DNA of 64,000 nucleotides, taken from positions 1-64,000 of the forward strand of contig NZ_LAVL01000010.1 of NCBI RefSeq assembly GCF_001083785.1, written 5' to 3'. The stretch is from Nonomuraea sp. SBT364 (lineage in GTDB: Bacteria > Actinomycetota > Actinomycetes > Streptosporangiales > Streptosporangiaceae). Every line of letters begins with the position of its first letter. Position 1 is the first letter of the stretch. Made by a program: the position numbers and the translations under genes. A model generated the notes under the pieces. It did no database searches. It worked only from the letters and a program-made list of their open reading frames with translations, and had not been told where the DNA came from. Of this stretch, positions 1-7,818 are shown one piece after another.

Positions 1-749
1 GGGGGATGCGGTGCGGAGCCGACGCGGGCCGGCGGCTCGGGGGCGGCTCCGTTGCTCTCCTCGGCGGCCACGGCGCGCGGGGCAGGCGCCGGCTCGGGCC
101 GGGAGGGGCGCAGGCGCGGGATGGCGTAGGCGATGCCGAAGCCGGCCACCACGCCGAGCAGCCCGCCGCCCGCCGCCATCATGAGCCCGTCGGTGATGAC
201 GGGCTTGGGGCTGGAGGCGGGCATCACGTCGAGGATGCCGATGTGCGTGCTGACCGGCGCTTCGAGGTCCACCTGACGCTTGGCCAGCTCCAGCCGCACC
301 CGCTGCTGCGCCTTGCGCATGACGTCGCGGACGACCGCCGGCGAGGTGCTCTCCACCTCGACGTACACGAACGGCCCGTTGGTGCTGATGCCGAGCAGGT
401 CGGGGTTGGTGCGCCCGTCGTTGATGGTCACGGCCGTGGGCCCGTCCTCGGTGACGCCGATCTCGGCGGCGACCTCGGGCGTGTTGGTGGCCAGGATGAG
501 GATGCCGGCCGTGGTCCGCAGCGCGTCGTTGAACTGCAGCAGCGGGTTGGTCAGGCCCGGCTTCTGCCGGGGCTCGGTCTCCAGGGTGCCTCCGGTCGCG
601 GGCACGGTGAGCACCATGGACGCGGTCGAGACGTACCTGCTCGGCATGAGGAAGTACCCGGCCAGGGCCAGGATGATCGCCACCACCGCGATGGGCGGCC
701 CAACGAACTTCTTCCGGGCCAGACCAAAGATGGTCGTCCAGAAGCCCAC
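1..749 (-). CDS. Wzz-like polysaccharide chain-length determinant (partial)
   Basis: An open frame reads leftward from a GTG at 749 (VGFWTTIFGLARKK) to the window edge, so the C-terminus is missing. Two membrane segments are visible, near residues 20-36 (VVAIILALAGYFLMP) and 190-209 (MMAAGGGLLGVVAGF), enclosing a mixed extracytoplasmic domain. A Pro/Ala/Glu-rich cytoplasmic tail follows. This two-helix layout is that of Wzz/polysaccharide co-polymerase proteins, which set glycan chain length at the membrane. No tyrosine-kinase domain is seen before the edge. It is the last visible gene of the polysaccharide operon, 62 bases after the GT2 gene. The ribosome site before GTG is weak, so the start is tentative. 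Confidence 0.75.
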   Translation of the reverse strand, partial: MGFWTTIFGLARKKFVGPPIAVVAIILALAGYFLMPSRYVSTASMVLTVPATGGTLETEPRQKPGLTNPLLQFNDALRTTAGILILATNTPEVAAEIGVTEDGPTAVTINDGRTNPDLLGISTNGPFVYVEVESTSPAVVRDVMRKAQQRVRLELAKRQVDLEAPVSTHIGILDVMPASSPKPVITDGLMMAAGGGLLGVVAGFGIAYAIPRLRPSRPEPAPAPRAVAAEESNGAAPEPPARVGSAPHP

Positions 750-811
750 TATTTCCCGCCCCCGTCAGATTTTTCGATACAAAGAGGAAATCGCGCTGTT
801 CATCTGCCGCG

Positions 812-1696
812 TTACACCAGACGCGCCATGGCCAGCAGTTTCCGGCTGCGATGCGCCACAGTGCGCCGCTGTCGTCTCACGTACATCTTGAGCACCGCCG
901 CGCGGGCCCGCCGGCGCTGGCCGGCGGTGAGGCCGGCGCAGGCCGGTCCGCGCACCCAGGCCAGCAGCTCGCGGCACTGGAGCGTGTTGGCCAGCCGCGA
1001 CTGCCACGCGGGCACGTCGAGCCGCCGGGCCACGCCGGAGATGCGCTCCTGGCGCCAGTTGCGGTGCGCGAGCACCTCGTTGACGTGCGCCCACGGCCCG
1101 GCGAGCGCCAGCTTGGCGGCGAACACCTCGTCCTCGCGCAGCATGTTGCGCCGGGGGATGCCGGTCGCCGGCTCGCGCCGGAGCATGCCGTAGAGCGGGT
1201 CGATGATCAGATGGCTCTCGTTGAGCAGCCGCAGCATCTCGGTGAATCGTTCCACGGGGTCGCCGGAGGCCAGCGCGGTGCCGTCGTAAGCGGCGGTCCT
1301 GACGACGCCGTCGGGCCCCGTGTAGGCGACCTGGGTGGTGACCAGGATGGTCCGCTCGTCCTTGGCGAACTCGGCCAGCCCGCGCGAGACGCACGCCGGG
1401 TCGAGCCGGTCGTCGTCGCCGATCCAGCGCACGAACGCGCCCCGGGAGATCCGGGCGGCGTGGATGAAGTTGTTGAGCAGCCCGACGTTCTCCGGGTGCC
1501 GGTGGTAGACGACACGCGGGTCGCCGGCCGCAAGATCGCGGCACAGCTCCTCGGTGCGGTCCGTGGAGGCGTTGTCGGAGATGACCAGCTCCACGTCGGG
1601 ATGGTCCTGCGCGAGCACGGACCTGACGACGCCTTCCAGGCGGTCGGCCCCGTTGCGCACCGGCAGCGCGATCGAGACCAGCTCAGAGCTCGGCAT
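812..1696 (-). CDS. GT2 family glycosyltransferase
   Basis: The 294-residue protein opens with the GT-A fold signature SIALPVRNGADRLEGVVRSV, followed by ELVISDNASTDRTEEL and a metal-binding acidic run in RWIGDDDRLDP near residue 95. These are typical of family 2 inverting glycosyltransferases, which transfer a sugar from a nucleotide sugar to the lipid-linked repeat unit on the cytoplasmic face. No membrane segment is evident. Its start overlaps the end of the flippase gene by 14 bp, so the two are probably translationally coupled. Acceptor and donor cannot be told from sequence. A non-polysaccharide acceptor is possible but unlikely in this operon. Confidence 0.88.
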   Translation of the reverse strand: MPSSELVSIALPVRNGADRLEGVVRSVLAQDHPDVELVISDNASTDRTEELCRDLAAGDPRVVYHRHPENVGLLNNFIHAARISRGAFVRWIGDDDRLDPACVSRGLAEFAKDERTILVTTQVAYTGPDGVVRTAAYDGTALASGDPVERFTEMLRLLNESHLIIDPLYGMLRREPATGIPRRNMLREDEVFAAKLALAGPWAHVNEVLAHRNWRQERISGVARRLDVPAWQSRLANTLQCRELLAWVRGPACAGLTAGQRRRARAAVLKMYVRRQRRTVAHRSRKLLAMARLV

Positions 1697-3146
1697 GTGC
1701 CCTCCTTTGACGCACCAGTTGCACGAGTACGGCCCGCGGCACGGCGACGAGCACGAACGCCAGCACGCCCGCGCCTCCCGCCACGCAGAGCTGCAGGAAC
1801 GCCCCCTCGACTACCAGCGACAGCCCGATCATGACGGCCGCCGCGACGGCCGCGCCCAGCATCGGCCTGGCCAGCCCGTACACGACCAGCCGCAGCGGCA
1901 CGCGGGAGCGCCGCAGGGTGACGCCGAGCAGCGGCAGCGCCACCGTCACGGCGATGACGGCGTGCGCGACGGCGGCGCCCTGGATGCCGCCGGCGCGGGC
2001 GCCGATCAGCAGCGCGGGCACCAGCGCCAGCGCCCAGCCGAGGTTGACCCACATCATCGACCGGGTGGCGCCGAGCCCGGCCAGGATGTCGGTGATCAGC
2101 AGCGTCAGCATGCGCACGGCCATGACCACGGCCAGGAACCGCAGCACGTCGGCGGCGGGCAGCCAGCGCGGCTCGTACAGGAACTCCACCAGCGCGGGGG
2201 CGAGCGTGCCCATGAGCACCGCGATGGGCAGCACGATCGAGCCCAGCAGCGGGACCGCCTGCCGCACGCCGGCCTCCATCGACTCGCGCCCCTCCTCGGC
2301 CAGCCGCGAGAAGCTCGGCAGCGCCACGTAGCGGATGGCGGTGCCGACCAGCCCCGGCACCCAGCTGGAGATGTTGAACGCGAGCAGGTAGAACCCGAGC
2401 AGGTACGGCCCGAGCACGTCGCCGACGATGACCGCGTCGACGTTGAGCAGCAGCCCCTCGATGCCGAGCCCGACGCAGAGCGGCAGCCCGAACTTCAGCA
2501 GCCGCCCGGCGATCGCCCGGTCGAACCCGAGGGTGAAGCGCACCCGGGCCAGCACGAGCACCAGCACGCCGGTGACCGTGGCCCCGCTGAGCTGCCCCCA
2601 GGCGAAGCTGTAAGCGCCGGCGCCGTTGGCCGCCAGGGTGATGGAGACCGACGCGTTGGCGGCGAACCCGGCCAGGTTGGCCCAGGCCAGCTTGTCCTGC
2701 TCGAACCGGCGCATCAGCGCGGCGCTGCGGACGGCGGTGAGCCCGTAGACGAGGTTGGTGGCCATCAGGATGCGGATCACCCAGATGGCGTCCTCGCTCC
2801 CGGCGAGCTTCGCGTAGAACGGCGCGATCAGGAAGAAGACCGCGTAAAGGATGATGCTGGAGGCGAGCGCGACCACCGTCGCGGTGGGGGCGACCTCCTC
2901 CAGCTTGCCGCGCCACTGCACGACGGCGGAGATGACCCCGGCGTCGTTGATGAAGATGACGAACTGACTGACGGCGAGCGCGATGGCGAACACGCCGAAG
3001 TCCTCGGGCAGCAGCAGCCTGGCCAGCACCAGGCTCATGACGAACGAGCCCGCCTTCATGACCAGGTTGCCGAGCAGGCTCCAGCGCAGTCCGCGCCCAG
3101 CTTTCCTGCCGATCTCGGCCGCGCCGCCGCCCACGTCTTCGCTCAC
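1683..3146 (-). CDS. Wzx-type oligosaccharide flippase
   Basis: A 487-residue, very hydrophobic protein with about 12-14 predicted membrane helices. It begins with the N-terminal pattern of the polysaccharide-transport/flippase family (GRGLRWSLLGNLVMKAGSF, then VLARLLLPEDFGVFAIA). Members of this MOP-superfamily branch move undecaprenyl-linked oligosaccharide units across the membrane before polymerisation. Its start overlaps the stop of the preceding hypothetical gene (ATGA) and its end overlaps the GT2 gene. With Wzz nearby, this suggests a Wzx/Wzy-type assembly route, although no Wzy polymerase is recognisable in the window. Confidence 0.87.
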   Translation of the reverse strand: MSEDVGGGAAEIGRKAGRGLRWSLLGNLVMKAGSFVMSLVLARLLLPEDFGVFAIALAVSQFVIFINDAGVISAVVQWRGKLEEVAPTATVVALASSIILYAVFFLIAPFYAKLAGSEDAIWVIRILMATNLVYGLTAVRSAALMRRFEQDKLAWANLAGFAANASVSITLAANGAGAYSFAWGQLSGATVTGVLVLVLARVRFTLGFDRAIAGRLLKFGLPLCVGLGIEGLLLNVDAVIVGDVLGPYLLGFYLLAFNISSWVPGLVGTAIRYVALPSFSRLAEEGRESMEAGVRQAVPLLGSIVLPIAVLMGTLAPALVEFLYEPRWLPAADVLRFLAVVMAVRMLTLLITDILAGLGATRSMMWVNLGWALALVPALLIGARAGGIQGAAVAHAVIAVTVALPLLGVTLRRSRVPLRLVVYGLARPMLGAAVAAAVMIGLSLVVEGAFLQLCVAGGAGVLAFVLVAVPRAVLVQLVRQRRAHAEL

Positions 3147-4102
3147 GAACCGTCCTCGACCCTTTCCAGCCAGATCTCCCGCCAGAACGGCACGAACTCG
3201 CGGGGGCAGTTGGCGTTGTAGACGCCCTCACACACCAGGTCGTCCAGGATGATGCTGGGAGTCTTCATGATCAGAAGCTCCCCGGTCTTCTCGTCGAGAC
3301 AACGCTCGACCCTGGCCCGCACCCGCGCCGTCCGGCCGCAGTAGCGGGCCATCTCCTCCTCGAAGCCCAGCCCGCGGTTGAGCAGGTCGTCGTTGAGCGT
3401 GCCGAGGATCTCGTCCTTGGTCTTGATCCGCACCAGCTCGCCGGGTTTGAGATCGAGCTTGACGGTCGGCGTGGTGGCGCCCGCCCGGCCCTCGACGAAG
3501 CCCCAGCGCAGCCCGCCCCTGAACCACAGCCGCCTGGGCAGGATCTTCTTGCTGAACTCCTGCACGCGGTTGAACAGCCCGACCAGGAACGTGCGCACCA
3601 CCTGCGGCGCGCCGGCGTTGCCGCTGCGCACGTCGGTGACGTACTGGCCGACGTCGCGGAAGGGCAGGCAGGACGGCGCCGCCCGGAGCAGCTCGGTGGC
3701 CTGGCAGGAGTAGGTGTCGCCGCCGCCCTTGCGGGTGTTGATCCGCAGCAGCGGCAGCAGCTCGGGCGACGGCTCGGCGATCGGATGCGGCTCCTCCGGA
3801 TCGACCTTCCGCAGCCAGGCCTCCTTCCAGTAGAGCGAGCAGGCCGTCTGACAGCCGCCGTGCTCGCCGCCGTCGCATCGGGCCGCCTTCAGGTGCACGG
3901 CGCGTTCCATGCGCCGCATGCCGCTGCGGCTGATCGTGTCGCAGAGCTTGTGCGCGACCTTGTGCACGGTCATCCGCTGCCCGCAGAAGCGCAGCATCTC
4001 CGGCATGAACGGCAGGCTTTCCAGCTCGCCCCGCTCGTCGAGCGTGGCCAGGATCTCCGCCTGACCGCGCACCTCGACGAGGTCCCCCACTCGGAGGTTC
4101 AT
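3143..4102 (-). CDS. Hypothetical protein with duplicated Cys-rich KOW-like domain
   Basis: I do not recognise the family. The chosen ATG at 4102 overlaps the stop of the DUF4910 gene (ATGA), giving 319 residues. It contains two copies of one domain, roughly residues 3-100 and 218-314. Each has the pattern L-x2-G-[DE]-LV, EIL-x-TL, an EM-x-R-[FY]-CG block, and later C-[DE]-G, C and W-[KR]-E-x-WL-x-[KR]-V. Four cysteines align between the copies (C40/C255, C54/C268, C76/C291, C84/C299), which suggests metal binding. The beginning of each copy looks like a small beta-barrel of KOW type. A linker with further cysteines (C133, C145) separates them. The operon position argues for a role in making or modifying the surface glycan. 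The function is unknown. Confidence 0.8.
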   Translation of the reverse strand: MNLRVGDLVEVRGQAEILATLDERGELESLPFMPEMLRFCGQRMTVHKVAHKLCDTISRSGMRRMERAVHLKAARCDGGEHGGCQTACSLYWKEAWLRKVDPEEPHPIAEPSPELLPLLRINTRKGGGDTYSCQATELLRAAPSCLPFRDVGQYVTDVRSGNAGAPQVVRTFLVGLFNRVQEFSKKILPRRLWFRGGLRWGFVEGRAGATTPTVKLDLKPGELVRIKTKDEILGTLNDDLLNRGLGFEEEMARYCGRTARVRARVERCLDEKTGELLIMKTPSIILDDLVCEGVYNANCPREFVPFWREIWLERVEDGS

Positions 4103-5370
4103 CCGCTTTCCCCCACCCGCTTCAACAACCCGGCACCTTCCAGCGCGTCGGCCGCCTCGGCGACCGCCTGGAAGGGCAAACCCGACCTTTCCGCGACGTC
4201 CAGCAGGCTGTGGCCGCCGTCTGACTGGTTCAACACCCATAACATCGCCAGCTGGGCTTGTTTCGTGTCACTCCGGCCCCCGAGAGATCCGTAGAGCCCG
4301 CGCCTGCCGAGTTGCGGCTCGCCGTAGGGGCTCAGGTTCTCGTAGCGGCCGTCGCGTTCCAGCACCTGTACGGCCTGCCACAGGGTTTCGAGGGTGTCGG
4401 CCATGGCTTCGGGGGTGACGAAGCCCGGGTCGTCGGCCGAGGTGTGGTACTCCGGGTAGCCGGCGTACGGAGTCCTGGTCAGGCTGCCGACCGGCAGGTC
4501 GAAGCCCGGCGAGCAGAACTGCCGCTCGTCGTACCCGTACGGCGAGAAGTCCACGATCGTGTGCGGTCTGCCGCGCAGGACGTGCGCCATCACCCGGTCG
4601 ATCCCGGCGTCCCCGCGTCTGCTGCGCTTGTACGTGAGCGCGCCGCGGTCGCCGGCGCAGGCGAGCGTGAGCCCGGCCTTGATCCGGCCCGTCCGGTCAC
4701 GGTTGCGCGCCAGCCAGGTGATGGCCCCGATCGTGCCCGGCGCGAACAGGAACCGGTAGGTCAGCCGGGGCCGCTCCAGCCGGGCCGCGAGCGCGGTGGC
4801 GACCGCGATCCCGGCCAGGTTGTCGTTGGCCAGCGACGGATGGCACACGTGACAGGAGATGAGCACCTCCTTGTCGCTGCGCCCCGGCACCACGTGCTCG
4901 GCGTAGGTGAGGGCGCCGTCGGCCAGCGTCGAGTCGATCACGACCTCGTACGGCCCCTCCCCCAGGCCGTCGAGCACCCGCTGCGCCAGGCAGAACCCCC
5001 ACGTCTCGGCGTAGTAGCTGGTCCGGTACGGCACCAGGTCCGGCTGGCCGGGCAGCGTGTGCAGGTGCGGGCGCAGCTCGGCGAGCGTCATCGTGGCCGA
5101 CACCGGCGCGCTGTAGCCCACCACGTGCAGGTTGGAGCGCCGGAAGTCGACGACCCGGTCCCCCGCCGGGTTCTTGATCCAGGCGTCGCGGATGTTCCAC
5201 TCCCTGGGCACCGTCCAGTCGAGCACCTGGGTCCCGGTCGGCACCTCGTGGACGGTCAGCGGCAGCCGCTCGCCGACGATCTCCAGCGTGCGCCGCACTC
5301 CGTCGCCCGTGATGGAGCGGCACACCGGGAAGAGCCGCTCCACCAGGGCATGCATGTCCTCCCCGGTCAC
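4099..5370 (-). CDS. DUF4910 aminopeptidase-like protein with C-terminal winged helix
   Basis: The 423-residue protein has an M28-like zinc site: H174 and H177 with D183 in ISCHVCHPSLANDNLAG, and H309 in PEYHTSADD. The N-terminal LFPVCRSITGDGVRRTL is characteristic of the DUF4910/DUF2172 family. The last 60 residues (AQLAMLWVLNQSDGG onward) look like a winged-helix module. Family members often lie in polysaccharide or modified-sugar clusters, but their substrate is not known to me. A role as an amidase or deacylase acting on a sugar or peptidyl-sugar intermediate is inference. Its start overlaps the epimerase stop by 4 bp and its stop overlaps the next gene, so it is co-translated. Confidence 0.85.
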   Translation of the reverse strand: MTGEDMHALVERLFPVCRSITGDGVRRTLEIVGERLPLTVHEVPTGTQVLDWTVPREWNIRDAWIKNPAGDRVVDFRRSNLHVVGYSAPVSATMTLAELRPHLHTLPGQPDLVPYRTSYYAETWGFCLAQRVLDGLGEGPYEVVIDSTLADGALTYAEHVVPGRSDKEVLISCHVCHPSLANDNLAGIAVATALAARLERPRLTYRFLFAPGTIGAITWLARNRDRTGRIKAGLTLACAGDRGALTYKRSRRGDAGIDRVMAHVLRGRPHTIVDFSPYGYDERQFCSPGFDLPVGSLTRTPYAGYPEYHTSADDPGFVTPEAMADTLETLWQAVQVLERDGRYENLSPYGEPQLGRRGLYGSLGGRSDTKQAQLAMLWVLNQSDGGHSLLDVAERSGLPFQAVAEAADALEGAGLLKRVGESG

Positions 5371-6386
5371 GTCCTGAGCTCCGGCGAGACCGTACCGGCC
5401 TCGCGGCGGTCGGCCAGCCGGGCCAGCCGGGTGAAGCGATGCCGGAAGTCGTGCTCGGTCAGCCCGTGGTCGCGGTAGGCGTCCTCCAGCTCGACCGCGC
5501 CCGCCTTGACCGTCCAGCGGGCGTGGTAGCCCGGCAGCGCGGCCTCGATGCGGGAGAAGTCCACCCGGTACGAGCGCGGGTCCGCCCCGTTCTCACCGGT
5601 GATCACCAGCTCGGAGCCGGGCACCGCCTCGACCACGTGCGCGGCGATCTCGGCGACGGTCAGGTTGTTCTGCTCGCCGCCCACGTTGAACGCCCGGCCG
5701 TGCACCGCCTCGCGCGGCGCGGCCAGCACGGCGGCGAACGCGTCGGCGATGTCGGCGGCGTGCACCAGCGGCCGCCACGGCGTGCCGTCCGACAGCACCA
5801 GCACCTTCCCGGTCAGGTGCGCGTGGCCGACCAGGTTGTTGAGCACGATGTCGGCCCGCAGCCGCGGCGAGAACCCGAACGCGGTGGCGTTGCGCAGGTA
5901 CACCGGCGAGAAGTCGCCGTCGGCCAGCTCGTCCAGCTCGTCCTCCACGCGCACCTTCGACTCCGCGTACGGGGTCACCGGACGCAGCGGCGCCTCCTCG
6001 TCCAGCAGCTCGTCGCCGCCGGACGCGCCGTACACCGAGCACGTGGAGGCGTACAGGAAGCGGCGCACGCCCGCCTCCCGCGCCAGCCTGGCCAGACGCA
6101 CGGAGGCGTGGTGGTTGATGTCGTAGGTGAGCTCGGGAGCGAGCGCGCCGAGCGGGTCGTTCGACAGGGCGCCCAGGTGGACCACCGCGTCGATGCCCGC
6201 GAGATGGGCCTCGGTGACGTCGCGCAGGTCCACCCGGTGACCGGGCGGGTCGTCGGGCAGCGGCCCGAGGACGCAGTCGGCGAACAGCCCGGAATCCAGG
6301 CCGACCACCTCGTGCCCGGCTCTGGCGAGCACCGGCGCCATCACGGTGCCCAGGTAGCCCTGGTGCCCGGTGAGCAGAACGCGCAT
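5367..6386 (-). CDS. NAD-dependent sugar epimerase/dehydratase
   Basis: This is an extended short-chain dehydrogenase of 339 residues. The Rossmann glycine motif is TGHQGYLG at the N-terminus, and the catalytic YAESK lies in VTPYAESKVRVEDE, with the preceding serine in STCSVYG. Such enzymes epimerise, dehydrate or reduce nucleotide sugars. The specific reaction cannot be read from sequence, but the neighbours suggest a nucleotide-activated, C-methylated and possibly N-acetylated sugar. The ATG at 6386 is preferred because AGGAGG lies 9 bases upstream. The longer frame upstream overlaps the PIG-L gene. The 3' end overlaps the DUF4910 gene (ATGA). Confidence 0.87.
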   Translation of the reverse strand: MRVLLTGHQGYLGTVMAPVLARAGHEVVGLDSGLFADCVLGPLPDDPPGHRVDLRDVTEAHLAGIDAVVHLGALSNDPLGALAPELTYDINHHASVRLARLAREAGVRRFLYASTCSVYGASGGDELLDEEAPLRPVTPYAESKVRVEDELDELADGDFSPVYLRNATAFGFSPRLRADIVLNNLVGHAHLTGKVLVLSDGTPWRPLVHAADIADAFAAVLAAPREAVHGRAFNVGGEQNNLTVAEIAAHVVEAVPGSELVITGENGADPRSYRVDFSRIEAALPGYHARWTVKAGAVELEDAYRDHGLTEHDFRHRFTRLARLADRREAGTVSPELRT

Positions 6387-6391
6387 GTCGA

Positions 6392-7042
6392 TCAGCCTCC
6401 TGCGAGGTCGAGGGTGAGTTTGCGCACGTAGAAGGCCTCGGCATAACGTGCGTGGCATTCGATGCCGCGGACCCGGGCGAGTCCGAGGAAGGCCTCCCTG
6501 TCGAACCAGTGGCGGCGGCGCTGGGAGGGGTAGTGCTCCCACAGCAGCGCGACCTTGCGCTCGGCGAGCGCCAGCTCAAGCGGCTGGTAGGCGTTGGGGC
6601 GACCGAGGTCGCCGTCCCATTTGACGATCTCGTAGCCGAGCGTGAGGTGGTCACGGAAGGCCGTCGGCACCAGCTCGGCCAGGCCCCGGTGGTCCTGGTG
6701 GGCGTCGCCCGCCTGCGGGGCCAGGATCAGGTCGGGCACCGTGCGCAGGCGCAGCTCCTCCACCGCGCGCTTGGCCTCCTCCCAGTGCGCGGGCAGCCGG
6801 CCGTCGGGCAGTTTGCCCACGGTGATCCGCAGGTCGGCACCGGGGCAGAAGGCGGCCAGCGCGGCCCGCTCCTCACGCTCCCGTTCGGTGCCACCACCCG
6901 ACAGGATGAGGGCGTCCACCCTGATCCCGGGGTTGGCCGTGCACATGGCCAGCAGCGTGCCCCCGGCGCCGATCGCCAGGTCGTCGCAGTGCGCGGCGAC
7001 GGCGGCGATCCTGCGCAGGCTGCCGGGCAGGAGATCGATCAT
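6392..7042 (-). CDS. PIG-L/LmbE family deacetylase
   Basis: A 216-residue protein with the PIG-L zinc motif near the start (AAHCDDLAIGAGGTL, corresponding to PHxDD with Cys in place of the usual residue before Asp-Asp) and the second histidine motif GDAHQDHRGL. The family removes N-acyl groups from sugars such as GlcNAc-containing intermediates, for example MshB and GlcNAc-PI deacetylase. Here the likely substrate is the special sugar made by the adjacent methyltransferase, nucleotidyltransferase and epimerase; that is inference. The start codon overlaps the nucleotidyltransferase stop (ATGA), and 5 bp separate its stop from the epimerase ATG. Confidence 0.87.
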   Translation of the reverse strand: MIDLLPGSLRRIAAVAAHCDDLAIGAGGTLLAMCTANPGIRVDALILSGGGTEREREERAALAAFCPGADLRITVGKLPDGRLPAHWEEAKRAVEELRLRTVPDLILAPQAGDAHQDHRGLAELVPTAFRDHLTLGYEIVKWDGDLGRPNAYQPLELALAERKVALLWEHYPSQRRRHWFDREAFLGLARVRGIECHARYAEAFYVRKLTLDLAGG

Positions 7043-7818
7043 GCCGCGGGCTCCCACAGGGCCCAGGGGCGCTCGCCGCGGGCGTAGGCGCGGTCCAGCT
7101 CCAGCCGCTGGTTGACGGTGTCGGTGGGCCGCCAGTAGCCGCGGTACGGGTAGGCCAGCAGCCTGCCGCGTTTGGCCAGCTCCCGGCAGCCGTCGACGAG
7201 CAGGTCGCCGCCCTCCGGGATGTGGTCGAAGATCTCCTGGCGCAGCACGAAGTAGCCGCCGTTCACCCAGAGCGGCATCTCCGTGACGGCGGTGATCTGC
7301 CCGACCATCCCGCCCTCGGCGACCTCGACGCAGTGGAAGGTGCCGGGCGGCGGCACCACCATCAGCGAGGCGCCCGCGTCGGAGCGGGTGAACCGGTCGA
7401 TCATCTCGGGCAGCGGCGCGTCGCTGAGCACGTCGGCGTAGTTGGCCAGGAAGACCTCGTCGCCGGCCAGATGCTCGCGGACCCGGCGCAGCCGCTCGCC
7501 GATCGACGACTCGATGCCGGTGTGCACGAACGAGATCGTCCAGTCGGAGATGTCGCTGGCCAGCAACTCCACCTTGCCGCCGCGCAGCACGAAGTCGTTG
7601 GAGGCCGTCTCCTCGTAACGCAGGAAGAAGTCCTTGATCTGGTCGGCGCCGTAGCCGAGGCAGAGCACGAACTCCTTGTGCCCGAAGTGCGCGTAGTAGC
7701 GCATCACATGCCAGATCAGCGGTCTGGGGCCGACGAGCTGCATCGGCTTGGGCGCGTCCCCGGGAGCGCCGCTGCGCATCCGCGTGCCGTACCCGCCGCA
7801 GAAGAGGACGACTTTCAC
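7039..7818 (-). CDS. Sugar-1-phosphate nucleotidyltransferase (RfbF-like)
   Basis: The 259-residue protein starts at a GTG with GGAGG just upstream and overlaps the methyltransferase stop (GTGA). The N-terminal KVVLFCGGYGTRM is the nucleotide-binding loop of sugar nucleotidyltransferases. PKPMQLVGPRPLIWHVMRYY and ANYADVLSD closely follow glucose-1-phosphate cytidylyltransferases (RfbF), whose product is a CDP-sugar. It is distinct from the TTP-using RmlA encoded further upstream, so two activated sugar pools probably feed this locus. Nucleotide preference is inferred from overall pattern only. Confidence 0.85.
   Translation of the reverse strand: MKVVLFCGGYGTRMRSGAPGDAPKPMQLVGPRPLIWHVMRYYAHFGHKEFVLCLGYGADQIKDFFLRYEETASNDFVLRGGKVELLASDISDWTISFVHTGIESSIGERLRRVREHLAGDEVFLANYADVLSDAPLPEMIDRFTRSDAGASLMVVPPPGTFHCVEVAEGGMVGQITAVTEMPLWVNGGYFVLRQEIFDHIPEGGDLLVDGCRELAKRGRLLAYPYRGYWRPTDTVNQRLELDRAYARGERPWALWEPAA

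Noticed and set aside
1554..3221. Long plus-strand reading frame of 555 codons opposite the flippase and GT2 genes
   Set aside because: Arg/Gln/His-rich translation with no family features. It is the mirror of high-GC codon bias on the opposite strand, where the real genes lie.
1207..3231. A 674-codon minus-strand frame overlapping flippase and GT2
   Set aside because: Its amino-acid content is typical of the wrong frame in high-GC DNA; the flippase and GT2 frames carry the family motifs.
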